Source of the DNA: Astropecten irregularis
Taxonomy: Eukaryota; Echinodermata; Asteroidea; Paxillosida; Astropectinidae
NCBI GenBank assembly: GCA_963971285.1
Contig: OZ020252.1
Location: forward strand, 21,393,806 to 21,457,805
Length of the DNA stretch: 64,000 nucleotides
Direction: 5' to 3'
The notes below the pieces were generated by a model, which searched no databases, was not told the origin of the DNA, and worked only from the letters and a program-made list of their open reading frames with translations. Of the stretch, positions 10,068 through 22,000 are shown piece by piece. Position numbers and translations under genes: made by a program. How positions within the stretch are numbered: the first letter of the stretch is position 1; each line of letters opens with the position of its first letter.

Positions 10068-13000
10068 GTATGTCATATTTCAGCATTAATTGGTTGATGT
10101 GAGAGATACAAATAAAACGGAGAAATTTGACCGACAATTTAGCTGCCGTTCGGCTTGTATATAATCGATTAGGCCTACTGTCGGCAAGCTCAGTGTGTAG
10201 TGGAGATGCTAGGGTCTAAGGTCTACTATGACGTACACGGCTTTATACGCTTATGAGTTCAGAACGTAGAAGATACGCGAGGAGACCATGATAAGAATAT
10301 TAATACATGTATAGTGTATCATACGACCGTTTCATGCAGACGTCGAATACAATTCCCGCGAACGGCATGTAATTCGTTGGTTGTGCCATGGAGGTACCTT
10401 TTTTATACACCTCCATGGTTGTGCAGAGTGCACAAATTGTCAATTGGCCATAATATTTGGCTTAAACTTTGCTGGCCATTCACATGGTCAAGGGGTTAAA
10501 GTCACTCTGATCTTTAGCCAATTTTCATCGACAGGTCGAAAAAGAGCCGATTGGTGATTCTGGCATGTTCGTGTTGTTTAGCTATTTTTTATATGATGGG
10601 TCACAAATTGTGTCCACATTGGAAAACTACACTGGATTAATTTTAAGTCATTGAAAAGTGAGCAAAGAAAACTTGACTGGAGCGGGATTCGAACCAGCGA
10701 CCTCCGGAATATTTTTGTTTCACCCGCAGCACATCAGTGATTATCATGGAAAAGACAGTGGAGCCGTCATCTTTCTCGAATTGGAAATAATTATTATTTC
10801 TCAATGGATGCATAATAAACTTAAACAGTAGAAGATTAATCATTGAATACACCCAGAGATACGATGAAAATTCGAACTGGGTCACCCAAGGAATTATTTC
10901 AGTCTGAAATCTACCCACAGGTTTGATTATTTAAGGTTAAAGGGCGGCTGCAGTGCTTTTTTCAGTCAGGTTATTTTATTGCCTTCATACAGAGAATATA
11001 CTGACAAATAATGAATGGCAAGTCTTATTTTGGTTTCTAACCAGCATTTGGTTTTCCTTTGAATGGCTTTGTAAAACGGGGGATTTTCGCGCATACTCAT
11101 GTAGGGAACCAACAGCCAAAATATAATGAAAAAACATAAGAAATGAAGAGGCAAACTTGACCTACAGAAATGGTTTGGTAAAAAAATTACACCACCAGTT
11201 GAGTGAAAGGAAAATATTTGGCAAAATAAAACCATTGAGGAAAAGGTCTGTCAGAAAACCTATAAAACAACTGCAACCTTTTGTGCACAAATCAATTGGG
11301 TTACTGCTCTCAGTTCCCCAGATGACATCACAGTTTTGCTCATGAATATGGAAATGCTAATTAGCATACAAACCAAAAAACCTGTTTTTAACCCTGAATC
11401 AGTGTGAGGAAGTGGGTAAAATTACAATCCCCATGTACAGTTTTTTTATTGGCACATGTTCAAGCCATAATATTGCAGAGACCCAATGGTTATAATCCGA
11501 AACATCCATTAATCATACCATACAGAAAGGAATAGTTGTTACCTTCTCGTCGGAAATCTATGGACATCAAACAGTCGTGTATAATAAAAGATCAATATCA
11601 GTGTGGAGTTAAAACAGCAATATTGTACTAAATACAGCGTTATCATCCCTCTCCTACATGATATATAAGGCTCTTTAATTCAATAACGCCGTTGAATAAT
11701 AACTAAGAAATGGATAATATCATTACGAAAGGCTTTAAACATGTTATGCACCTCCACGGTAATACGTGAGCATGGTTTACACACCTGTTTCCTACATCTA
11801 AATCCAATACATTGTATTCTATTTGATCTTGATGCAATTTGCCACCAGCAAGTTTTATTATTATTATCCATTAAGTGGCCATTTTATTGACACTGCAGTA
11901 AAAAACAGTGTATACCCTGTCGCCATGCATACAGCCTTAGACTTTGCCCCCTTGGTTATGCGACAGGGCTACGGGAGAAGTACTAAAATATGAATGGAAA
12001 TTCGGGTTAAAAAACCCCAATAAAATATGGCTTACTCCTTCACGGTATATGCACATAGTGAAAATCAAATTGTTGACTTGGAGACTTTGCTCGTCTGGCA
12101 TCGATAACACATCGTTTTATATGCGGACATAATTATAATATGCGCCATAATCATTGCAGTGCGAATAATGTTAGCTCAAGTGACGCGAAACAAACATTAG
12201 TGAATAATTATTTCATCAGTAGAACATTCCAAAAATAGGAAACTACAAAATCATGAATGGCAGCTACTTTAGATGTTGTGCAGACTATCATGCATCCATT
12301 TCCTCGTTTCACGCTATTAATTCACGCTATACGAATCTATTGGGGGCTATTTATAACTTGCTGTAGAATGCTATATTTTAGACACGTTTAATTTGATTAT
12401 ATAGGCCTACCTGTTTCAGAAAAACAGACATGGAATTTAGACTATGGTGGATTCATAATGATCTTTTCAGCAAGGCCATCTTAATTGACCTCGCGAGGAC
12501 CATGGATCGGCAAAATGGAATAATCGAATTAGAATGTCGTGGATAAAATACTGAATTAAATTAAATTATTAAATTGTATGATATTTTGGTGTCATGTGCA
12601 TACCGTATAATGGGACCGGAAAACTGGATTGCTCTCTATTTTAAAACGGAATCATTCTATATATTTATACAGGTAACGACGCACGGCGTGCACATTCTAC
12701 ATTTTTGGATCGGGGGATAATTTCATTGGGTAACCGAGTCCCGAAAATGCACAAATGGATTCCCGGTAGTGTCCATAAGCTTATAACGGTATCGCTATAA
12801 TAATACTATGAGCATTTGATCGAGAATACTGTTGTAATTTTTTTTATATAATAACTAATATTTGTGCTACACGTAATTTTTGCGAGCAGATCCCTGAGAC
12901 CGTAAATGTACACACCATTAAAGCCATGACAAATTCATGAAGCAGAGTCAAATCATTTCATTTACATTATTTTGCATGGCCCGAAGGAAGCGCAGTCACA

Positions 13001-16000
13001 ACATGTAGTACACAGATAAATTAAATATTAGCAAAGTGAACACCATTGAGAAATTTGATACTGCATCCAAGCCAAGAGCATGGAATGGGGATTAATATTT
13101 TATGCATAATGATACAAACAATAATTATAGTGTAAGCAATGTATTGCGATGCTGTTAGTATTTCCAAGAGTTTCGCCACAGGCTGCATGTGTCATTTTGA
13201 TCGCATTATCCGTGCATTATATTAAAGGGCTATCTTGAGAAAATTTGCTTTCAACGTTGATTTTTTTGGTTCCGTTTCGGTGTTTGATTTTTCTTCTCAT
13301 TACAAAAACTTAATCAAAGTCAAAATACATTCACACGAAATGTTGTTTCCAATCCTAAAGAAATGGGCAAGGAAACTTGTTTTTTATTTCGGTGCATTTG
13401 TTTTGCTTCCAGAGCTCAGACTCCAAAGGCCCATAAGCTCCCATAACGTAAAACGCAACCCCAAATGAAATGACCCCACATATTCCCTTTAAAGGACTTA
13501 AATGTAAAATGTGCAGAACACTGAGAGCACTCACGCTTTAATTTGTCTAATCCAGCAGGTACATGAAATAATAAGAATGTGAAAATGTGAGCTCAAAATG
13601 TGAGTCACGAGAAAATAGCGAAATCCAGAATCAATTTTTTTTTAAACCGTCATCAAAAGAAGGATTTTTGATCTTGCCAAGATCAAAAATGTTTTGGGTG
13701 TTGTGGTGTTTCTGGATAAATACAACATTTCCAGGCGGAAATATTTGAACGATACATGTTTCTACCAGCACCATCTTCACAGTACCCTGAAGATATACGC
13801 AAATCTGTGTTACAAAATATTGTACATGCCCTTCAGTGTCTCAGTCATTAATTCAGTTGCCGTACATTGCTTATCGATACCAGAGGTGTGTAATGATGAT
13901 TGATTCAGCGCATGAGGCAGGTGCAAGACAATGCGATCAAACCATGAAAATTAATATTTGACTTTAATATAGCGAATGACAATTTAAGTTGTCAGCCAGC
14001 CGTTTTATATATAAGAGTCATAATGCCTCAGGGGCATTCACATCATGCCGAACAAATAAAGTACGTTTGCTCAAGTGCTCATCAAACCCCACATAGCTTA
14101 CGGGCTGCTCTTAAAGGTAGTATCATAGGTAAGAAACCAAAACAGAAATGTTCACAGATTTACGTATAACTTACAGGGTATGAAGATGGTGGTGGTAGAA
14201 ACATACCGTTAAAATTGTTTTGCCTGAAATGGTGTATTTATCCAGAAATTAGTAAAACAACGACCGAAAATCTTTTGGATCTTTTAAAAGATCAAAAATA
14301 AAAGAGAAAAGACTTAAGAAATACTGTGGCTGTTTTTCACTGTTTCCTCATAAAGTGGGCACCGTATGGGACTGAAATTTTCACAGCTGACTGTTACTGT
14401 ATCTGTCTTGGTATCTTTGCCCATGAATCTGTATTTCTTTGATAACAACCAAAGTATGATACTACCTTTAAAGGCATTGCATACGTTTGGTAATGACTCT
14501 GAAAATTTATGGCAATAAAAACTTGGTGAGAAGTACAGCTGCTTTGGATAGTATAATGCATATTGAGAAACGTTCAATTCGAAGTACCGCGGTTATGGAA
14601 AAATATGTCACTTTTTATCTACAAAAATTATGAATCTGAGAAGCGTTATGGCCGTAACGCTTCTCAGCTATTGACTTACTGTTATCTGACGTGAAATAAC
14701 CGCTCTAGTTTGTCGCCAAAATCTCACAAACGCTACCACCTTTTGAATTGAAACTTTCACAGGTTAGTTTTTATGGTATATATATACAATTATATTGGTT
14801 TGAAACAAACAATAGGCTCAAATTACCAAACGTATGCAATCCCTTTAATACAGCTGATTTTGTTTCGCTTATATAGCACGCCATTTTGGTAAGCACTATT
14901 CTCATTCCAAACCGCTATGTAAGTGGGTGGCTTGGCTAGTTAGTTACAATATTGATTTGAGTGTTTATTTGAGCGTTTACCAGCACTATTCCCGGATGAC
15001 TGTCAGTATTTGCGCGAAGAATACATGTACATACATTTGTAAGCAATGTCACCTTAAAAAAGCTCTATAAATTTGGCCCATGGTTTTTATTTCAGTGCGT
15101 TGTTGCCGCGTTCACATACGACGCAAGCTAATAAATTATAGTTTACACACAGCATGCCTGATGAGTCATGTTCAATGTCGGCTACATGTACAGTTTTGAG
15201 TTGACAGCGTATAGGGGCATCGTGGCCTGAAATAATTGTTTAATGTGCGGCTAAATTATATTTGTGAAATGCTTGATTGATGATTTGAATAGACAATGGT
15301 TATAATGTAGGCTGGTGATTGATTAGTTTGCTGAAATAATCAAGTCATTGTTATCTGCTAATTAAACGGTAATCATACTCTCCCAGGATCTGTTTCTTGA
15401 ACTTAAACCAAATTCATCGTAGCTTCTGGAATTCAAGGTAATTTATCAGCTGCCTTCATCAAGTGCCTTTGTCTTTATTTTCATTTCAGCGTACAGAAAA
15501 AGGTACTGTCTCTTTTTAAAGGCGGAAGGTTAGCTCCAGGTGAATTGGATGATTTGAACGAACAGGTCAGGTAAGAATCACCGTGATTTGATTTCCATGA
15601 TTATACAAACACACATTTAATACTGAAACACATGCATGGCTTTTTGCATGCATATTACGTTTTCCTTAAAACAGACCGCCGACACCGATGTTATTGGGAT
15701 TGATAATGGTGGTCCTGTTGATGTACACAGAATGAAATTATTTTCATCGTTCTAGAATAAAATCCACAAAAAGCTGCCTTTTCCTATAATTCTATACAAA
15801 AAACAACAAAACAACCGTCCGACACAGTATTATTTACAAAACATTATGTAAATGAAATGATGACGTAGGCCTATATGCCTAATCTTTGTCAGCACACACT
15901 GAAATTAACTGAGTTGTGCGAACTGAGGTAAATAAAAAGTAATACTATAATAATGGTGCCAACAATTTGATAGAAACCATTACGAATGAAATGAATTCAG

Positions 16001-19000
16001 ACAGCAATTCAACCATTTCTCAGTCTTACCAAAGTGGGGGGAATCTAGTGAGAAATGTCACTCGGATCAATGCATGCACTCTACAGAGCCCTACTGGGAC
16101 GGCCATCACTTGTGCACAAACCTATGGGACCGACACGGAGGGCATTATGAGAAAAATGGCTACCGCTGCATCGAAGTGTATCGTTGTAGGTCAAAAACAC
16201 TGAAAATCTCACTTTTCAGATATGCTACCCCAGTGTACACACCTGAGATTGAAGTTCATCATGACTTGCATCCAATAAGTTATCTCTTGGAGGAAATAAC
16301 CCTGTTTCCGTAATGACCGTCAGTGAAATTCTTTCCGTCGTGTCCTCCATTTCAACATTGTGAAGCTATAACAAGACCTTTCAAGTGATTAATAACTAAA
16401 AGCTGACACATTCACTGGGCCATAGTCCACTGTGTTTATTTGACTGTGCCTAGCCTAGCACTGCTGTTACAGATATACTTTTTGTCTGAACAAAAAAAAT
16501 GCCCGCCCAAAACAGTTCATGTACATGTACATGTACAGTTTGTACACAAGATTGTACACCTGGTAGACATGTATGCCCGAATACCATACGGGGACTTGCT
16601 GTGGGAATGTTTGTTGTTTGCGCGAACAAAAGATTTGGACCACTAGGCTACATTGCCCAACCACAGCCAGACACACAAAATCGATTTATGCAAATAGCCT
16701 CTGGCGGATAGCTGAATGGTGATTGGATGAAAGTTATGGCAGTGACCTCTCCTGCATGCACGCAGTCCATTTCATTGGTTGTTGCAAGATGGGGAATTAG
16801 TGGTATCGTCTGATCGTTTTCGTGTTGTTTATTGTACAGGGCAGCTCTGAAATCAGAAATTGGAGAATTCCTCACTGATTACTACAAGGTGAGCAAGTCT
16901 TTATTACTCACCATTTTCACCATTGTAGGCACATTTATTTTTGCCCGCATTTAGTATTTATTCAGCGTGCCAGTTGTACTAGCAATTTAGGGTAGGTCAA
17001 AGGAAGACTGATGCGGTTGTTTGTTTTGCTTTTTATTGCTTTTTTTCAATTGCAAGTTATAAATTTGAATTCTTCGAAAATCCAAAGAAAAGCATTTCAC
17101 ATTACAGTGTAATGCAGTCCCCCCCCCCCATCCAACTAAACTGTGCATATAGGTGTATAGCGGTGAAATATATGTTGGATTATAATTTAAAATGCGAAGT
17201 ATAAAGGATTCTTAATAATTATTTATACTTCGCATTTTAAATTATAATCCAACATATATTTCACCGCTATTCACCTATATGCACAGTTTAATCGCTTCCT
17301 TACAAACGTCAGTTGAGTGTTAAATAGTCGGCGGGATAATTGGAAAGTGAGTTTTAATCAGACATCGTGCGAATGATATAGTGCTTTTCCAATGCGGCGT
17401 AGCGGCTGACCTTTTCAATATTCTGGATTTGCCTGAAGCAACTATACTTCACAGCGCGGGAGTACTAAGGCCTTTTCCTGGATGAATTGACCGGATAAAA
17501 CATGGCCTGGTGACTCGGTGCATCCCACCACACGGGCAATGGGGAGATATAAGACTAAAGGGGAGAGGGAACCTATACATTTACTGACTGAGTGTCCGCA
17601 CGCGTCACTTGAACCGTTTTCATGTGCATTATGGATGAGTAAAAGCGACATAGGACTGCAATGTGCACCGTCATTGGGAATGCGTGAGCTGTCAAGCATC
17701 TCACCTCCCATTATTATAAAGCCATCTCCCATAGCAACGTAGGCGGTTCCATGTAATAATTACAGCTTCTTACACACTACGTCCCATTTTTTTCTGCAAT
17801 AATCAGTAATTCCTAGCTTGGCAGTTTTTCTCATTCAACCAAAATCAAAATTGCAAAGTGATTATAATTCCTTCAATTCCATACACCTGAAATAATCATT
17901 AACACCAGCATTCCCCGACAACGGATGAATATAACGTAATGCTGTAGATGTTTCCATAATAATAGTGTAAGTCCGTGTTTTTGCTTTGCTACAACCATGA
18001 AATGAACTCGAGTAAGTTTGGTATTCATAATCAAGCACATGATGTCCAATATGGGTTCACGACCCTTCTCCGGCCGTACATATAGGGAAAGTCTGAAGCA
18101 CCACTGCCTCTATCCTTGAAGTAAAAGCAAACGTCAAGATGCACTCGCATACACTATAAAAACAAACCAATGGGACTTGGCATGCAGACAGTGCGCCGGC
18201 CAGGCCTGTGTTAATTCCAGTGGCTGGGTTTTTTTTTTACTAATCCATCAAGCCCCCCCCCCCCCCCCCCCAGATCGAGCCGTAATAGCAGGTGAAAATA
18301 CCCTTTATAATATATTGACATCAGCACTCTGCGCTCCCTGCAAATTCAAATAACATGAAAATAAGGCAAGCATGCGAGAGGCCTGTAATCTTTTTAAATA
18401 ACAAAAACATGAATCGACTTCAAGACAGAGAATCTCAAGAAGGTTTGTCCCTCCTCTATAATACAGTCCCTCAGCTCACAATGACGGTCATTGACCGTCG
18501 TGTCTGATAATTATGCTACAGTCGAGCAGCAGAATTACGTACGGAGTAAGCCATCCTCGAAGACCTCGAAGGTGAACAAATTGAACGACTATAGACGTCC
18601 TTATACGATTAGTTCCATAGTTTGCAAGAGACATTTAATAACGAAAAGATTAATAATTTCCCTCCCCATCCCCTCTTTAAAAAGAACTTCACAACGTGGA
18701 ATGTGATGATCAATTGCGGTGAAGAACATAAAATAATGCCCGACTTTGTAATTCTGAATTGCAGAAGAATCTTTTGCGACGAGGTATGGATTTGATGTAC
18801 TCCTCGATAGTATTGGAGGATGGTAAGTATGCGCTTGGTGCTTCTAAAAATACAACCTGGCCGTGCGTGCCTTCGAGGTTCACAATAATGGCAATACACG
18901 TACTTTATACGGTGTATCATTATGACACTGCACGTATACGTCAACGGGGTAATAATCAATTGGAATTCGCCATGGTTTTCTCCCCTGGTGAAGTCATTGT

Positions 19001-22000
19001 AAGAATTGCCACGGTTCGGGTTCTGTATCGTTATTGATGCCAACAGAACGTGTTGAGAATAGGTCTACTGTGAAGGTCACGAGTTAATGATCATTATAAA
19101 CTATATCAACCGTATTTGTGTCAGTATCTCTCCGCCAAATACCATGTTTCACTATAGTGTTAATATAAACTGTATGACGGAAGTCACGGAACCCCTGGCC
19201 TATTTAGGATACACAATATTCAATTCATTAAATAAATTTAAGATACGGTAAATGTTACAAAAAGTCACAAAAAACAGTTCCTTGTATAATTGCGCCAGAA
19301 GAATTTTGGTGATGCTTTTAAGTATAAGCCCGTATATATATACGCTGACTTTTGAGAGTACATTCATTAATATTTTGGCCATATTTTCTCGCCAGTGCAT
19401 CTTTAAAGCATGAAGTTAGACATTTCGTCCTCCATGTTTAAAGCAACCGTGCAGCTCGATCAATGTCGAAGGCTGGTCCAGTGCATCTAGTGGCAGTCCA
19501 AGCCTGCTGATTGGGCCGGAAAGCAATCCATTTTTTAATCCATTGAGTGAAGTGTGCCGTGTACACTACACGTTTTGTTCTACTAATGCACGCAAGAATA
19601 AGGAATCGCCTGCAGTCATTTATCGACCGGACCGGACCGTCTGTGTTCGGGATTTGTTTAATTGTACCATGGAGGAAGGAGATTTCCTTCCTCCATGATT
19701 GTACCGAGTACGCAGCATCCTTTCTCTAACCATGGAGCTCATGAAGGCTAGCTCCACTCCAGCCATGCATGGAGGATGCTCCAACCCCCACGCACCGGCG
19801 TATCCACCGATTGCCATAGTAAATTCGCGCCAATTCCTATCTCGTATGTATCTACCGTATAGAATTACATCACGTCACATTAGTCGTCTCTTTCTCTGTG
19901 CTTGACGTTACGACCACGGACTTCTGTTATTCTACCCTTTCCTAAAATTACATTTTGCCGCTGAAAGACGAGTATCGCGTTTGAGGAAGACGTAGAATGA
20001 AAAACTCACGATACACAGTGTTAGAAGCATCAGATCGCGGGGAAGGAAAATTGTTTTGGTTAAGCTCGTCATGTTATTATAATTATGGATTTTTCCGTCA
20101 AGTGGAGGTCGACGGCTGTTTGCAGAGCACCATGTGGTCTTCTCTTAGCATTTCTCAAAGCAAAAATGTCGATCGAGAAAGAGTATCAAAACATTGGGCC
20201 ATGTTTTTACTGTTTTAAGGACATAATCGAAAATTAAATATCCGTAAAATCATGAAAGGTTAATGAACACGGGAACATTTTTTTTTAACTTTTTTTTTTT
20301 ATATATTCATGTAATAATATTCAAAGTGGTTGCATATTATCTTCTATTCTGGAAATTTCACAAACTCTGAAAATAAATAAATGTGTAAATCTGAACTGAG
20401 AGAGCACACTACAAGATAAATACAGGCCCACTTTTTTGGTACAGTTTGTAATTGTAGTCCAATTCCCTATTGGAAAAATATGTTTCAAATGAGATTATTT
20501 TTGTGAAATGTCTGTTTTCAGGTCCGCAGCTTCTCGCCAGTCTAGCAAAGCAGTGGACCAAATTTTTCTGTGAGATTCTCCCGACTTTACGAGCCATATT
20601 CTGTCCAGTTCAGGTATGATGTTGAACATTATTTTATTGACTGGCAAACAATTACTTCTTGGTATTTATTGTCCAAAGTTTCTGACTGCCAAACGAACAA
20701 AGATAATTGGCTATTGGGGTCACCACCAACATACAGTGGCGTCACCAGACTTTTGAGTCTGGGGGGGCACAAGCAATTGTTGGGGGGGGGGGGGGGGGGG
20801 GCACTACAATAATATATACATGTATTATATTTTTTTTCGCCAACCCAAATCTCAAATGGGGGGGCACGAGGGGGGGGGGGGGGGGCACGAGGTTTTCCAG
20901 GGGGGCACGTGCCCCCCCCCCCCCTGGCCCCCCCTTGGCGACGCCACTGCCAACATAGGGCAGGATGGCTCAGTTGGTACTGGAGCGCCTGTACGGTATT
21001 CAGGAGGTCGCCGGTTCGAAGACCGCTCCAGTCAATTTTTCTTTGTTCTCTTTTCAAATCAGTTGATCATATTGTTGATATTAATCAATTGATTGATTAC
21101 TAGTTGATCGATTTCGTATTATTTGTTTGTTTGTTGTTGGATAGTTGGGTGTAATTTGTCTGTTTTGTTAGAAAAGATACAGATGGACACGCAGTAAAAT
21201 TAGGGCCTTTGTGAAATGAGGCTTGAGGCTAGGCTTGGGACTTTTTCACTACTGCTATTATATTTGAGGCCTTCAAAACAAAACAAAGGGATTGACTGGG
21301 CCACGTGACAAGCTGAAGAAAGGCTCTTACCTCGCCATGCATCTCAAGCCCTTTATTCATTTAGGACACAAAATAGTGGTAGCAAAATAAATCCCAAGCC
21401 TATAACCTCAAGCCTCATTTTTTAAAGGCCCGTGGCTGAGATCTGCTCCACTAAAACTGTTGCAGGCAAACACGTGACCTCAGAATTGATCATGGCATTA
21501 TCAAAACAGGCTAAAGGAAAAAGATAACTTGCAGAATGTGACCATATATTCCTGTTGACCATCATTGTGGTTAATACATGACTTGAGTCACAGTTTGAAC
21601 TATTTTTTTAATGTACTTCCAACATGTTTTGTTTCCACAGACAAAAGGTCTGACGATACTGCAACTAAGCCTGTTGGGATTTCGAGACCACATTGTTTTA
21701 AAGTTACACACTCTCAAAGGTAAGTAAACATGTTTTTTAAGTCATAAGTGAACAAAGAAAAATGAGTGGAGCGGGATTCGAACAGTGACCTTCAGAATAC
21801 CGTACTGTCGCTCTTACCAACTGAGCTATCCAGTCCTGTATGCTCTAGTAAATATTTCTTTGTTCACTTCAAATACTTAACCAGTCAGTTTCCCTCGTGG
21901 ATATTTGATGAAACTTGTTTTTTTTCTTTGGGAGGGGGTGTCCATGGTGGGGAGATATGGTGTGAGGTTCAATACCCTTAAAAAAAAACCAAATCCAGCT

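Larger units (their letters stand above)
10068..15489 (+). other. PRR5 intron 1 (5.4 kb)
   Basis: No coding exon is seen inside. It holds a short CCATGGAGG hairpin (10386-10418), a tRNA-like fragment (10652-10712), a family C copy (about 13555-13820) and the adjoining TTAA-flanked elements at 14115-14467 and 14472-14844. Confidence 0.8.
20614..21640 (+). other. PRR5 intron 5
   Basis: It contains the hAT-type MITE (20734-20949) abutting a tRNA-like repeat (20961-21055). No coding exon is seen. Confidence 0.75.

Noticed and set aside
17137..17290. microRNA precursor
   Set aside because: The arms are too long and too perfect for a typical animal pre-miRNA, and no expression evidence is available. 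It is kept as a hairpin repeat.
18609..19043. 144-codon frame antisense to PRR5 exon 4
   Set aside because: It overlaps a well-supported exon on the opposite strand, with no motif or splice support.
20629..21103. Several frames with poly-Gly/poly-Pro
   Set aside because: They are translations of the G/C runs in the hAT-type MITE and the adjoining tRNA-like repeat.
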